Positions 38,951 to 49,535 are shown, numbered from the stretch's first letter. The stretch is DNA of 49,535 bases from an uncultured Photobacterium sp. (GCA_947039005.1 CAMQXY010000010.1:1-49535); one strand, 5' to 3'. Program-made: numbers and translations. The notes: generated by a model not told the origin, from the letters alone.

Positions 38951-40201
38951 TTATGCGTAAACAGGAAGACGTTTACAGATTTCAAGTACTTTCACTTTTG
39001 TCGCTTCAATAACAGCAGCATCATTGATGTTATCCAACACATCACACATCCAACCAGCCAATTGACGCGCATCATCAGCGTTAAAACCACGGCGTGTAAT
39101 TGACGGTGAACCAACACGAATACCTGAAGTTACAAATGGGCTACGTGGATCATTAGGTACGCTGTTCTTATTGACAGTAATATTTGCCGCACCAAGCGCT
39201 GCATCAGCTTCTTTACCCGTAATGCCTTTATCGATTAAATCAACAAGGAACAGATGGTTTTCAGTGCTACCTGATACGATGTTATAACCACGCTTAATAA
39301 ACTCAGCAACCATCGCTTTTGCATTAACAATTACATTCGCTTGGTAAACTTTAAATTCAGGCTCCATCGCTTCTTTAAATGCTACCGCTTTTGCTGCGAT
39401 AACATGCATTAATGGACCACCTTGACCGCCAGGGAAAACAGCAGAATTAAGCTTTTTGTAAAGCTCTTCACCTTCGTTTGACAGAATCAAACCACCACGT
39501 GGGCCTGCTAATGTTTTATGGGTTGTTGTTGTTACAACGTGCGCATGAGGAACTGGGTTAGGATAAACGCCTGCAGCAATCAGACCTGCAACGTGGGCCA
39601 TATCAACAAACAGGTATGCACCAATTTTATCTGCAATTTCACGCATTCTTTCCCAATCAACAACTTGAGAATAAGCAGAAAAACCACCAATGATCATTTT
39701 TGGTTTATGCTCTAACGCTAACGCTTCCATTTCTTGGTAGTCAATTTGACCATTTTCATCAATGCCATAAGGAATGATGTTGTATAACTTACCTGAGAAA
39801 TTCACCGGTGAACCATGAGTTAAGTGACCACCGTGTGCCAAGCTCATACCAAGAACAGTATCGCCAGTATTCAACAATGCCATGTAAACAGCATTGTTCG
39901 CTTGAGAGCCTGAGTGAGGCTGAACATTGGCATACTCAGCACCAAATAGCTGACAAGCACGATCAATTGCAAGTTGTTCTGCTTTATCAACAAACTCACA
40001 ACCACCGTAATAACGCTTACCAGGATAACCTTCAGCATATTTATTTGTCAGCTGAGAACCTTGTGCTTCCATTACACGTGGACTAGTGTAGTTTTCAGAA
40101 GCAATCAACTCGATGTGTTCTTCCTGACGAGCTGTTTCTTCCTGAATAGCGGCAAATAATTCCGCATCATAATCAGCAATGTTCATATCGCGCTTTAGCA
40201 T
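38951..40201 (-). CDS. glyA: Serine hydroxymethyltransferase
   Basis: PLP enzyme that interconverts serine and glycine and loads tetrahydrofolate with one-carbon units, including those for purine synthesis. The PLP lysine is K229 in [25 protein letters not shown] and LIASENYTS are also typical. Length 416, as in most bacteria. A near-perfect PurR box lies about 80 bases upstream, as in E. coli glyA, and an FNR-like site further up. Codon use suggests high expression. Single-gene unit. Confidence 0.98.
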   Translation of the reverse strand: MLKRDMNIADYDAELFAAIQEETARQEEHIELIASENYTSPRVMEAQGSQLTNKYAEGYPGKRYYGGCEFVDKAEQLAIDRACQLFGAEYANVQPHSGSQANNAVYMALLNTGDTVLGMSLAHGGHLTHGSPVNFSGKLYNIIPYGIDENGQIDYQEMEALALEHKPKMIIGGFSAYSQVVDWERMREIADKIGAYLFVDMAHVAGLIAAGVYPNPVPHAHVVTTTTHKTLAGPRGGLILSNEGEELYKKLNSAVFPGGQGGPLMHVIAAKAVAFKEAMEPEFKVYQANVIVNAKAMVAEFIKRGYNIVSGSTENHLFLVDLIDKGITGKEADAALGAANITVNKNSVPNDPRSPFVTSGIRVGSPSITRRGFNADDARQLAGWMCDVLDNINDAAVIEATKVKVLEICKRLPVYA

Positions 40202-40279
40202 CTGTATCTCCTGACTCAGCTAAGTTTTATACTATTTTTAAGTAAAAAACGAAAAACCACAAACCTAGACGCCACGCGG

Positions 40280-40295
40280 ACGCAAACGTTTTCGT
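40280..40295 (-). promoter_or_regulatory. PurR box before glyA
   Basis: Read on the minus strand, ACGAAAACGTTTGCGT matches 15 of 16 positions of ACGCAAACGTTTGCGT. E. coli glyA is a known PurR target. Confidence 0.88.
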
Positions 40296-40328
40296 TTTAC
40301 TTTTTATCTGCCAACTATCTTACATAAA

Positions 40329-40342
40329 TTGATCTAAATCAG
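40329..40342. promoter_or_regulatory. FNR-like site before glyA
   Basis: TTGATCTAAATCAG matches 9 of 10 defined positions of TTGAT-N4-ATCAA. It lies about 130 bases before glyA; chance occurrence in AT-rich DNA is possible. Confidence 0.35.
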
Positions 40343-40432
40343 AAAGTCCTAAATACGGTTTTCTTTATCATCACAGTAATCTGCACGAATACTCACAGAT
40401 TCATCTCGCTCTATTTACTTACTACTTAGCAT

Positions 40433-40468
40433 AAAAAAAGAGGCTACGCACTCGCAGCCCCTCTTTAT
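40433..40468 (-). terminator. Terminator after glnB
   Basis: On the minus strand AAAGAGG..CT and AGCCTCTTT pair with a two-base bulge, followed by a run of seven U. Confidence 0.75.
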
Positions 40469-40495
40469 GTTTTAATCGTGCTTAGCCATCACAAC

Positions 40496-40879
<384 letters not shown>

Positions 40880-40939
40880 TCACCGACTTGATTAAATTAG
40901 GGTTATTATCACAGATTCAATGCTGTACTTTAACAACAT

Positions 40940-41344
40940 TTAATATTCTTCAATGAAATTACTCTCCATTCGCCGCAAAAGCAGCAATACGGAATACAGT
41001 AATACCAAGCCATTGATCACCATAATAGCAATATCATGATGTTTAGCTGGAAAAACATTCGGTATGAAAGGAATTAAACTAACTTGTAGAAATAATGTTG
41101 CTGCTGGAATATAGAAATAAAGTGGGATAAATCCCCATTTTTTGCCCAGAAATAATCCAACACAGGCAAGTATACCTGAGATCAACACTAGTACAGTGAC
41201 GCCAATTGGCACCATGCCAAGTAAATTAAATCTTAATGCATGAATAATCATCTCAACATGCTGAATGAGACCAATAATGACGACTACCGCGAGCAATTTA
41301 GTCGCACCAATTAAGCGGTAACTGCTGGGAATATCCAATCCCAT
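40940..41344 (-). CDS. Four-helix membrane protein, function unknown
   Basis: I do not recognise a family. Four hydrophobic segments are visible in 134 residues (about 13-34, 43-66, 70-90 and 103-122), joined by short loops, with a basic LLRRMESNF end that should be cytoplasmic. No catalytic motif is visible; GLFLGKKWGFIPLYFYIP between helices 2 and 3 looks conserved in type. AAGGA precedes the ATG at 41344. It lies between purL (after the purL terminator) and glnB on the same strand, so it may have its own promoter and be read into glnB. Confidence 0.75.
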   Translation of the reverse strand: MGLDIPSSYRLIGATKLLAVVVIIGLIQHVEMIIHALRFNLLGMVPIGVTVLVLISGILACVGLFLGKKWGFIPLYFYIPAATLFLQVSLIPFIPNVFPAKHHDIAIMVINGLVLLYSVLLLLRRMESNFIEEY

Positions 41345-41477
41345 TGTTTCATCCTTGTAACGACACCTTGGTCATTTTTACTTATTCGTTGCGTTAATTA
41401 TCCCAATGTTTTTTCAAGGTTAATGTGATCAATTTCATATTTAATTTTTAATTTTATAAACATCACAGTTACAACAC

Positions 41478-41508
41478 AAAAAAGCTGCCACAATTGTTGG
41501 CAGCTTTT
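41478..41508 (-). terminator. Terminator after purL
   Basis: An 8-bp stem, AGCTGCCA with TGGCAGCT, encloses a self-complementary CAATTG loop; a U tract follows on the minus strand. Confidence 0.92.
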
Positions 41509-41530
41509 ATGAGCTTAACTAACTGAAACC

Positions 41531-44500
41531 TTAGCCTAAATTAACCCGCGCATTACGGAACATACGCATCCATGGGCTATTTTCACTCCAATCATCTGGA
41601 TGCCAAGAGTTGGCAACAGTACGGAATACACGCTCAGGGTGTGGCATCATGATGGTGACACGACCATCTTGGGTGGTTAAACCCGTGATCCCGTTTGGTG
41701 AACCATTTGGATTCGCTGGGTAGTTTTGAGTCACATTGCCATAGTTATCAAGGTAACGTAGCGCGATCGTACCAGATTGTTCAATCGCAGCAAGGTGATC
41801 AGCATTACGGACTTCCACTCGACCTTCGCCATGTGAAACCGCAATTGGCATCCGTGAGCCAACCATTTCATTAAAGAATAACGACTCACTCTTTTGTACT
41901 TCAACCAAGCTAAAACGCGCTTCAAAACGCTCTGATTCATTGCGTACAAAACGCGGCCATAAATCAGCACCTGGAATAAGCTCGTGTAAGTTAGACATCA
42001 TCTGACAACCATTACACACACCTAATGCCAACGTATCTGGGCGATTAAAGAATGCTGCAAATTGGTCACGGGCAATATTGTTAAACAACACTGACTTCGC
42101 CCAACCTTCACCAGCGCCTAATACGTCACCGTATGAGAAACCACCACACGCCACTAAACCATTAAAGCCATCAAGCTGTATCTTACCGCTAAGAATATCG
42201 CTCATATGGACATCTCGCGCTTCAAAACCTGCGCGGTCAAACGCAGCAGCCATTTCAACATGAGAGTTAACACCCTGCTCACGTAAAATAGCCATTTGCG
42301 GTTTCGCGCCAAAGTTAATCGCTGGTGCAATAAATGGTGCCGCAACATCGTCATTAATATCAAACGTTAACTTAGTATGTAAACCCGGATCTTGAGTATC
42401 TTTCTTAGCTTCAAATTCTTGTAATGCACCCGCTGGGTTATCACGCATCGCTTGCATTTGGTAAGTTGTTTCCGCCCAAATCGCACGTAATTCAGTGCGG
42501 TTTTGCTCGAGCACTACATCATTACCATTCCAAATACGGATAGTGTCTTCATCAATCACAGTACCAATAATATGGCTGCATGCAGCTAAACCATTAGCAG
42601 CTAACACCGCTTGTACTGCCTCAACATCGTCACTACGTACCTGAATCACAGCGCCAAGTTCTTCACTAAATAACGCGGCTAATACGTCATCACATTCATC
42701 AGTTGCGGTGGTATTAATATCAACTTCAATACCAGTGTGACCTGCAAATGCCATTTCAGCTAAAGTGACATACAAACCACCATCACCACGGTCATGGTAA
42801 GCCAATAGCTTCTCATCACGCACCAAAGTTTGCATCGCATAGAAGAAGCCTTTTAGTAATTCAGGGCTATCAACATCAGCGGCTTTATCACCTAACTGCT
42901 TATAAACTTGTGCTAAGGCAGTAGCGCCAAGGCGGTTTTGACCACAACCAAGATCGACCAATAATAAGCTTGATTCGCCTTTATCAGTGCGTAATTGTGG
43001 CGTGACAGTTTTACGGACATCTTCAACGCGACCAAAGGCGGTGATCACTAATGACAATGGTGATGTGACTTCTTTTTCCTCACCATCTTGTTGCCACTTA
43101 GTTTTCATTGACATTGAATCTTTACCCACAGGGATAGTTAACCCTAATGCTGGGCATAATTCTTCGCCAATGGCTTTTACGGCTTCATACAAGCCTGCAT
43201 CTTCACCTGGATGACCCGCTGGTGACATCCAGTTAGCCGATAAATTAATTCGCTTCATATCACCAATATCAGTACCCGCAATATTAGTAATCGCTTCACC
43301 TACAGCTAAACGCGCAGAGGCTCCAAAATTAAGTAATGCCACGGGTGTACGCTCACCCATCGACATCGCTTCGCCGTGGTAGCTATCATAACTTGCAGCT
43401 GTTACTGCACAGTTAGCCACTGGCACCTGCCAAGGACCGACCATCTGATCACGTGCAACCAATCCGGTCACACTGCGATCACCAATAGTGATCAAGAACG
43501 TTTTTTCGGCAACTGCTGGCAAACGTAGTACCCGTTGCGTTGCATCTTCAATCGTTATTTCACTGCGGTCAAGTGGTTGACCAACGACAGTTAATGTTTG
43601 TGCATCGCGGTGCATTTTCGGCGCTTTACCCAATAGAATATCCATTGGCATATCAATTGGGGTGTTATCGAAATGGCTATCTTCAAGGGTTAAATGACGC
43701 TCAGCCGTTGCTTCACCCACTACCGCATAAGGGGCACGTTCACGCTGACAAATCGCATCAAATGTTGCCATATTTTCAGGGGCAATCGCGAGGACATAAC
43801 GCTCTTGTGACTCATTACACCAAATCTCAAGTGGGCTCATACCTGGTTCATCATTAGGCACGTCACGTAATTGGAACTTACCGCCACGCTCACCGTCATT
43901 GACTAACTCAGGTAAGGCGTTAGAAATACCACCAGCACCTACATCGTGAATAAAAGCAATTGGGTTGTCATCACCCATCTGCCAACAGCCATCGATCACT
44001 TCCTGACAACGACGTTCCATTTCTGGGTTTTCACGCTGCACTGAAGCAAAATCTAAATCTTCTGCTGATTGTCCTGATGCCATTGATGACGCCGCACCAC
44101 CACCAAGACCAATGTTCATTGCCGGACCGCCAAGCACTATTAACTTCGCGCCAACAGGAATTTCTTTCTTCTGCACATGATCAGCACGAATATTACCCAT
44201 GCCACCCGCAATCATGATTGGCTTATGGTAACCACGCACTTCTTCACCCGCATGAGAGGTGACTTTTTCTTCGTAAGTACGGAAATAACCCAATAGATTA
44301 GGACGACCAAATTCGTTATTAAATGCCGCGCCACCCAATGGACCTTCCAGCATAATATCAAGCGCAGTCACGATACGATCAGGCTTACCAAAATCTGTTT
44401 CCCATGGCTGTTCAAAACCAGGCACGCGTAAGTTAGAAACCGTAAAGCCAACTAAACCCGCTTTAGGCTTACCACCAATACCGGTTGCGCCTTCATCACG

Positions 44501-45448
44501 AATTTCACCGCCTGAACCTGTTGCCGCACCCGGCCACGGTGAAATTGCGGTTGGGTGGTTATGGGTTTCAACTTTCATCAAAATATGGGTATCTTCTTGA
44601 TGATAACTATATTGACGTGATTGTGGATCAGGGAAGAAACGACCGACATGAGAACCTTCCATTACCGCAGCATTGTCTTTATAGGCTGACAATACGTGTT
44701 CATGGTTATGCTCATAGGTGTTTTTAATCATTTTAAATAATGATTTTGGCTGATCGATACCATCAATAGTCCAATCAGCATTAAAAATCTTGTGACGACA
44801 ATGTTCTGAGTTCGCTTGAGCAAACATCATTAATTCAATGTCATTCGGATTACGTTCAAGTTTAGTGAAATTTTCAACTAAGTAATCAATTTCATCTTCA
44901 GCTAAAGCCAAACCTAATTCAATATTGGCTTGTACTAATGCCTCACGACCACCTGCTAAAATATCAACACTTTTGACGACCGAGGGTTGAGCTTGCATAA
45001 ATAAAGCAACAGCGGCGTCAGCATTATCAATAATCACTTCCATCATGCGATCATGAATTAATGCTTTAAGATCACTCAACTGTGACACAGTTAGCGCGGA
45101 TGATGATTCAACATAATATGCAGTGCCACGCTCAAGACGTTTAATAGTCGTTAAGCCACAATTGCGGGCAATGTCGGTCGACTTTGAAGACCAAGGAGAA
45201 ATAGTGCCAGGACGAGGAGTAACAAGTAACAATAAACCTTTAGGCTCATGCTCTGCAATCGTTGGACCATATGTGAGTAGACGGGTTAGTTTAGCTTGTT
45301 CATCAGCCGTTAACGTTGCCGTCACATCAGCAAAATGCATAAACTCAGCATAAATACGAGTAATAGGCAGATCTAACTCATGACAACGCTCAAGTAACTT
45401 ATTAACGCGAAACTCAGACAAAGCGGGTGAACCACGCAAAATTTCCAT
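41531..45448 (-). CDS. purL: Phosphoribosylformylglycinamidine synthase
   Basis: Large single-chain enzyme (1305 residues) for the fourth step of purine synthesis: it amidates FGAR using glutamine and ATP. Order of domains: PurS-like N-terminus ([13 protein letters not shown]), linker with [15 protein letters not shown], two AIRS-like ATP domains ([40 protein letters not shown]), and a C-terminal glutaminase with C1145 in [12 protein letters not shown] and HPERVFR. I chose the ATG at 45448, which matches E. coli; a GAGA site lies upstream. A PurR box lies about 170 bases upstream. Confidence 0.98.
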   Translation of the reverse strand: MEILRGSPALSEFRVNKLLERCHELDLPITRIYAEFMHFADVTATLTADEQAKLTRLLTYGPTIAEHEPKGLLLLVTPRPGTISPWSSKSTDIARNCGLTTIKRLERGTAYYVESSSALTVSQLSDLKALIHDRMMEVIIDNADAAVALFMQAQPSVVKSVDILAGGREALVQANIELGLALAEDEIDYLVENFTKLERNPNDIELMMFAQANSEHCRHKIFNADWTIDGIDQPKSLFKMIKNTYEHNHEHVLSAYKDNAAVMEGSHVGRFFPDPQSRQYSYHQEDTHILMKVETHNHPTAISPWPGAATGSGGEIRDEGATGIGGKPKAGLVGFTVSNLRVPGFEQPWETDFGKPDRIVTALDIMLEGPLGGAAFNNEFGRPNLLGYFRTYEEKVTSHAGEEVRGYHKPIMIAGGMGNIRADHVQKKEIPVGAKLIVLGGPAMNIGLGGGAASSMASGQSAEDLDFASVQRENPEMERRCQEVIDGCWQMGDDNPIAFIHDVGAGGISNALPELVNDGERGGKFQLRDVPNDEPGMSPLEIWCNESQERYVLAIAPENMATFDAICQRERAPYAVVGEATAERHLTLEDSHFDNTPIDMPMDILLGKAPKMHRDAQTLTVVGQPLDRSEITIEDATQRVLRLPAVAEKTFLITIGDRSVTGLVARDQMVGPWQVPVANCAVTAASYDSYHGEAMSMGERTPVALLNFGASARLAVGEAITNIAGTDIGDMKRINLSANWMSPAGHPGEDAGLYEAVKAIGEELCPALGLTIPVGKDSMSMKTKWQQDGEEKEVTSPLSLVITAFGRVEDVRKTVTPQLRTDKGESSLLLVDLGCGQNRLGATALAQVYKQLGDKAADVDSPELLKGFFYAMQTLVRDEKLLAYHDRGDGGLYVTLAEMAFAGHTGIEVDINTTATDECDDVLAALFSEELGAVIQVRSDDVEAVQAVLAANGLAACSHIIGTVIDEDTIRIWNGNDVVLEQNRTELRAIWAETTYQMQAMRDNPAGALQEFEAKKDTQDPGLHTKLTFDINDDVAAPFIAPAINFGAKPQMAILREQGVNSHVEMAAAFDRAGFEARDVHMSDILSGKIQLDGFNGLVACGGFSYGDVLGAGEGWAKSVLFNNIARDQFAAFFNRPDTLALGVCNGCQMMSNLHELIPGADLWPRFVRNESERFEARFSLVEVQKSESLFFNEMVGSRMPIAVSHGEGRVEVRNADHLAAIEQSGTIALRYLDNYGNVTQNYPANPNGSPNGITGLTTQDGRVTIMMPHPERVFRTVANSWHPDDWSENSPWMRMFRNARVNLG

Positions 45449-45584
45449 GTGCAAAGGTCTCTCGATTAGCAGGTTAAAAAAAGTGATATTGACCTAACCT
45501 CTACTCACATAGAAACTTAGCTCAATAGCACCTAGTCCATGACTAAGCATTACGTTACTGTCACAAAATCATTCACGAGCACCT

Positions 45585-45613
45585 AGTATAAGGGAATTTT
45601 TTTTGTGACGTAA
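45585..45613 (-). promoter_or_regulatory. Possible promoter of purL
   Basis: TATACT (45590-45585) is a good -10 box; TTACGT 17 bases upstream is a poor -35. Its position next to the PurR box supports it. Confidence 0.4.
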
Positions 45614-45619
45614 CACTTG

Positions 45620-45635
45620 ACGCAACCGTTTGCGT
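45620..45635 (-). promoter_or_regulatory. PurR box before purL
   Basis: ACGCAAACGGTTGCGT on the minus strand, an almost perfect PurR operator with both GCAA and TTGC halves intact. purL is a classic PurR target. The rest of the purL-mltF gap (45449-45837) holds only the two promoters. Confidence 0.93.
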
Positions 45636-45777
45636 ATTTTTTTTTCAATCTTTGTGAAAATATCAAAAAAAATCGATCAACCCTCATTTTTGGGTCATTT
45701 TTTAACCATAAAATTGCATGTCGTCAGTTTATCTATTCCAATCTCTAAATTATGTTCATCAACTTCACTGTTCAACT

Positions 45778-45805
45778 TTGCGCAATTAACAGGGTTTGAT
45801 ATAAA
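45778..45805 (+). promoter_or_regulatory. Promoter of mltF
   Basis: TTGCGC (45778-45783) and TATAAA (45800-45805) are 16 bases apart. Transcription would start near 45812, which leaves room for the TTG start at 45838. Confidence 0.55.
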
Positions 45806-45837
45806 TAGCCGTTAATTTTTACTGTGAGTTCGCTTAG

Positions 45838-47337
45838 TTGATAAATATTCTGTTCTTCACTCCACTACGCCGTTTTATGCTCGTCTTGTTATTAGCCATA
45901 ATTACCAGTGGCTGCCAATGGCAAGAAAACAAACCCACCAGTCTTGAAAAAATTCGAGACAGTGGTGTATTACGAGTAGGAACCTTAAATAATCAACTGT
46001 CCTATTATATTGGGGCTGATGGACCCACAGGACTGGACTACGAACTTGCGCAAGCTTTTGCAAAAAAACTGGGGGTTAAACTTGAAATAACCGCCATGTT
46101 TACCTTGTCTGAGTTATTTCCCGCATTAGAGCATGGTGATATTGATATTATTGCGGCAGGACTGGCAGTCACCCCTGATCGCCTCCAAGATTTTCATCCC
46201 GCACCCGCTTATTATTATGCTAGCCAGATTGTAGTGTATAAAAAAGGCCAACGCCGACCACGTGATCTCGCTGAACTGGCTGAAAATAAAAAACGCTTAG
46301 CGGTGGTCAGTGGATCGAGTCACGAGCAAAAATTACAACTTATTCGTGAAAATTATCCCACCCTACAATGGCAATCGATTCCAGAGTCAGACATTAATGA
46401 TCTGTTAATTAAAGTAGCCAAAGGCGAGCTAGATTATACCGTTGCTGATTCTATTGACGTGGCATTACTGCAACGCATCCACCCTGAGATTGCCGTTGCA
46501 CTAGAATTAACTCAAGATGAACCTGTCAGTTGGTTTATTAAACAAAGCAGTAACGATAGTGTATATGCATTAATGATTGAATTTTTTGGGCAGATGAAGC
46601 AAAACGGCACTATGGCACAATTAGAAGAGAAATATTTCGGCCATATTGATCAATTTGATTATGTTGATACCCGCGCTTTTTTACGGGCAGTAAATACTAC
46701 TTTGCCGCAATGGGAAGCATTATTTAAACAACATGCCAACGGCTTTGATTGGCGTTTATTAGCAGCGCTGTCTTATCAAGAATCCCATTGGGATCCACAA
46801 GCGGTATCACCAACAGGTGTCCGTGGAATGATGATGCTCACTTTACCAACAGCAGAATCGGTAGGTGTGACTAACCGTTTAGATCCTGAGCAAAGTATTC
46901 GTGGTGGCAGTGAATATCTACGTAAGATGATCGCCCGCGTGCCTGACAGTGTCGAAGAGCATGAGAAAGTATGGTTTGCGCTTGCTTCTTATAATGTCGG
47001 CTTTGGTCATTTAATGGATGCGCGTCGACTCACTAAAGCCCAAGGGGGTAACCCTAATACTTGGGTGGATGTGAAACAGCGTCTACCGTTATTAGGCCAA
47101 CGAAAATATTATACTCAAGCGCGCTACGGCTATGCCCGTGGCGACGAAGCATTAAACTATGTCGAAGGTATTCGCCGTTATTATCAAAGTATTATCGGTT
47201 ACGAACGTGCTCATAGTCATGAATTTGAAAATGAAAATTTAAAAATCATTGATGGACTACAAACCATTAGTCCACCTCCGATGCCACTAACCCCCGTACC
47301 GATACCACTAGAAACGAATGACTCACCGTCACCGTAA
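45838..47337 (+). CDS. mltF: Membrane-bound lytic murein transglycosylase F
   Basis: Cell-wall enzyme that cleaves glycan strands to 1,6-anhydro-muropeptides. A signal peptide ends TSGC (C26), so it is probably a lipoprotein, unlike the E. coli form. A periplasmic-binding-protein-like domain (about 40-270) precedes the SLT domain, with the catalytic glutamate E315 in SYQESHWDPQA and the support motifs PTGVRGMMML and ASYNVGFGH. The TTG at 45838 has GAG upstream and suits the promoter; the ATG at 45877 is an alternative that would shorten the signal peptide. Its products are imported by AmpG. Confidence 0.93.
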   Translation: MINILFFTPLRRFMLVLLLAIITSGCQWQENKPTSLEKIRDSGVLRVGTLNNQLSYYIGADGPTGLDYELAQAFAKKLGVKLEITAMFTLSELFPALEHGDIDIIAAGLAVTPDRLQDFHPAPAYYYASQIVVYKKGQRRPRDLAELAENKKRLAVVSGSSHEQKLQLIRENYPTLQWQSIPESDINDLLIKVAKGELDYTVADSIDVALLQRIHPEIAVALELTQDEPVSWFIKQSSNDSVYALMIEFFGQMKQNGTMAQLEEKYFGHIDQFDYVDTRAFLRAVNTTLPQWEALFKQHANGFDWRLLAALSYQESHWDPQAVSPTGVRGMMMLTLPTAESVGVTNRLDPEQSIRGGSEYLRKMIARVPDSVEEHEKVWFALASYNVGFGHLMDARRLTKAQGGNPNTWVDVKQRLPLLGQRKYYTQARYGYARGDEALNYVEGIRRYYQSIIGYERAHSHEFENENLKIIDGLQTISPPPMPLTPVPIPLETNDSPSP

Positions 47338-47379
47338 ATAGTTATTAAAGAGATCAGTGAGAAAAACAACCTCATTCTC

Positions 47380-47426
47380 CTCCCACAATACGTAGAATAA
47401 TCATCTGATTTTTTACACTGTGGGAG
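47380..47426. repeat. Inverted repeat after mltF
   Basis: CTCCCACA (47380-47387) and TGTGGGAG (47419-47426) form a perfect 8-bp G/C-rich repeat around 31 bases that include a T-run. It is not a normal terminator, as the T-run is inside the loop. Confidence 0.5.
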
Positions 47427-47492
47427 TTTGATCAACGTTTAATCATTAACAGACAAACAACACTATCAAAAAATGCATTGTTATGCATAATG

Positions 47493-47524
47493 AAATGACA
47501 GCATTAAATAATGCCATTTTTAGC
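47493..47524 (+). terminator. Possible terminator after mltF
   Basis: GCATT and AATGC pair around AAAT, extended by AAATG/CATTT across a three-base bulge, followed by five T. Confidence 0.45.
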
Positions 47525-47589
47525 GGTGACAGCGTGATTTATACGCAGACTTATTATTTCACCGTGATATCGAGACAATGGATGGATCC

Positions 47590-47757
47590 ATGAAATTAAC
47601 GCAATTAAGATCAAAAACTCAACATATCGCGAAACGTCTTACTTCAGCAGCAACACGCCGTAAGCGCCTAAGCAGTAATCTCCGTAAAAAAATTCTCTGG
47701 CGTCAACGTAGCTACATTTTAAGTGCGACCACAGAACACGCTTGTTCAACGCATTAA
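47590..47757 (+). CDS. Small, very basic protein of 55 residues, function unknown
   Basis: The ORF begins MKLTQLRSKTQHIAKR and has many arginines and lysines, densest in ATRRKRLSSNLRKKILWRQR (about residues 21-40); its end carries a single cysteine (HACSTH). The basic stretch could form an amphipathic, nucleic-acid-binding helix. GGATGG lies just before the ATG; an in-frame ATG four codons earlier (47578) is the alternative. It fills the mltF-tadA gap on the plus strand, and a large hairpin follows its stop directly. I recognise no family; a chance ORF cannot be excluded. Confidence 0.55.
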   Translation: MKLTQLRSKTQHIAKRLTSAATRRKRLSSNLRKKILWRQRSYILSATTEHACSTH

Positions 47758-47759
47758 TC

Positions 47760-47808
47760 AATAAGCTCGGAATAATTTATATGCTTATAAATGACCGCCG
47801 AGCTTATT
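47760..47808. terminator. Long hairpin between the 55-codon ORF and tadA
   Basis: Outer arms ATAAGCTCGG and CCGAGCTTAT (10 bp) enclose a second stem, ATTTATA with TATAAAT. It starts three bases past the small ORF's stop and ends 13 bases before the tadA stop, so it can end both convergent transcripts, though the T-tract is short. Confidence 0.65.
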
Positions 47809-47820
47809 TCGTTTCGCATC

Positions 47821-48354
<534 letters not shown>

Positions 48355-48364
48355 TTATAGCTAC

Positions 48365-49261
48365 TTACAAATCATAATGACTAACATGGGGTAATTGCTC
48401 TGCAAGATAATCAACCAGCATTCTCACTTTAGGTGATAAATGACGGTTATGCGGGTAAAGCGCCCAAATGCCCTCATCTGGCTCTTGGTAATTAGTCAAA
48501 ATCGGTACTATATCGCCCGACTCTAAATCTTTATCAATATAATAATCGGGTAACTGCGCTAAACCGATACCTTTAATAACCGCATCTCGTAAACCATAAC
48601 CGCTATTACAATTAAGCGTACCACTCACACGAATACTCTTTTCTTTGCCTGATTCTTGGAAGCGCCAATGATCATAATTACCAATCAAGCAATTATGTTG
48701 ACGTAATTCAGATAAAGAATGTGGAATACCAAATTTCTGTAAATAAGCAGGCGAAGCACAAACATACATAGTACGACTGGTTAAACGCTTAGCCATCATC
48801 GATGAACTGGTTAAACGCCCTAATCGAATCGCTAAATCAAAGCTACCTTCCACTAAGTCAACTTGGCGATTGGTAAAATCAATCGTCACTTCCACTTCTG
48901 GGTACTGCAACATAAAATCATTAACTAACGGCATAATGTACTTTTCACCGTAAGTCACCGGTGCCGTTAATTTGATCAACCCTTGTGGTGTACCACGTAA
49001 ATTACTGATCGCACGCTCTGCATCTTCAAGCCCATCTAACACTTGACGGCAATGTTGATAATAAACATTGCCCTCTTCAGTCAATGAAACCTTACGCGTA
49101 GTACGATAGAATAATTTAGTATTCAGTCGATTTTCTAACGCACTTACCTGTCGACTCACTTGCGCAGTCGAAATACCAAGTCGTTTAGATGCAGCCGTGA
49201 AACTTTCTGTTTCTGCTACAGCAACAAACTCGGTTACTCCTTCCCATAAAAACATTTTCAA
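48365..49261 (-). CDS. LysR-family transcriptional regulator
   Basis: An N-terminal winged helix-turn-helix (about residues 6-65: FVAVAETESFTAASKRLGIS) is followed by a substrate-binding effector domain. It resembles the LysR regulators (AaeR/DmlR-like group, with GLIKLTAPVTYGEKY) whose effector is rarely known. It is divergent from the frmA-type gene, 219 bases away, so it is a candidate regulator of that gene and of itself. Length 298. Confidence 0.93.
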   Translation of the reverse strand: MKMFLWEGVTEFVAVAETESFTAASKRLGISTAQVSRQVSALENRLNTKLFYRTTRKVSLTEEGNVYYQHCRQVLDGLEDAERAISNLRGTPQGLIKLTAPVTYGEKYIMPLVNDFMLQYPEVEVTIDFTNRQVDLVEGSFDLAIRLGRLTSSSMMAKRLTSRTMYVCASPAYLQKFGIPHSLSELRQHNCLIGNYDHWRFQESGKEKSIRVSGTLNCNSGYGLRDAVIKGIGLAQLPDYYIDKDLESGDIVPILTNYQEPDEGIWALYPHNRHLSPKVRMLVDYLAEQLPHVSHYDL

Positions 49262-49480
49262 TACCTATTGATAACATGATCGAACGTCAAAATGACGATT
49301 ACACCATCGATTATTACACATATGTAAAAGTAATTTGCACTTTTAGGTAATTATCATTATTCGAGAAACAAATACAATAGCAACCATCGAAACGGAGCAA
49401 TAAAATAATTATTTTTCCTTTTCACCCAATTTTCATCTACTTTTGACGAAGTAGAAATAAATACAACTAGAGTGAAGATT

Positions 49481-49535
49481 ATGACTGACAAATTTATCAA
49501 ATCAAAAGCGGCTATCGCATGGGGTCCTAAACAAC
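49481..49535 (+). CDS. frmA: S-(hydroxymethyl)glutathione dehydrogenase, 5' end only
   Basis: Only 18 codons lie in the window, reading MTDKFIKSKAAIAWGPKQ, which matches the N-terminus of class III alcohol dehydrogenases that oxidise the glutathione adduct of formaldehyde. AGAGTGAAG lies before the ATG. The rest of the gene is outside the window, so the call rests on this short stretch and on position. Confidence 0.75.
   Translation, partial: MTDKFIKSKAAIAWGPKQ

Overview
The window is a block of chromosomal core genes from a gamma-proteobacterium of the Vibrionaceae. I favour Photobacterium or a close relative. The evidence is the full Na+-pumping NQR operon with apbE and nqrM, the sodium-driven motor genes pomAB, an OmpK-type (Tsx-family) porin, Crl, and the gene order gpt-frsA-crl-proB-proA. 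The genus call is inference; the family call is firm. The DNA is AT-rich and codon use looks even. I see no rRNA, tRNA, insertion sequence, prophage or CRISPR array.

Layout. 1-2.2 kb (minus): proline synthesis proBA (proA cut by the window edge). 2.5-5 kb (minus): crl, frsA and gpt. 5.1-6.4 kb (minus): an adenine-type purine permease behind a PurR-like box. 6.7-7.1 kb (minus): a self-contained unit of promoter, structured leader, 29-residue ORF and strong terminator. 7.4-8.9 kb (plus): pepD. 9-10.1 kb (minus): dinB with a LexA box. 10.3-17.6 kb (minus): nqrABCDEF, then apbE-nqrM after a terminator. 18.2 kb: bolA, divergent from rlmG. 19.8-22.9 kb (plus): yajG, ppiA, an unknown gene whose ribosome-binding site lies in a 14-bp hairpin, and ampG. 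23.3-25.7 kb (plus): ompK and panE-yajL. 25.8-29.1 kb (minus): thiI and pomAB. 29.4-32.5 kb (plus): xseB-ispA-dxs. 32.6-38.7 kb (minus): nrdR-ribD-ribE-ribBX, then ribH-nusB-thiL-pgpA. 39-45.4 kb (minus): glyA, glnB, an unknown four-helix membrane protein, and purL. 45.8-49.5 kb: mltF, a 55-codon basic ORF, tadA, a LysR regulator and the start of frmA.

How the genes fit together. Purine metabolism recurs: PurR-type operators lie before purL, glyA, the permease and, with a 17-nt core identical to the permease site, ompK. This suggests one repressor coordinates de novo synthesis, one-carbon supply and purine or nucleoside uptake. Flavin supply (ribDE, ribBX, ribH) sits in the same window as its heavy user, Na+-NQR, whose FMN is attached by ApbE. 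Sodium energetics links NQR (makes the gradient) and PomAB (spends it). Isoprenoid precursor genes (dxs, ispA) and thiamine genes (thiI, thiL) are linked because Dxs needs thiamine diphosphate.

The most promising unexplained element is the minus-strand unit at 6684-7112, which has the architecture of a dual-function small RNA. The basic 55-residue ORF at 47590-47757 and the hairpin-masked gene at 21007-21375 come next.
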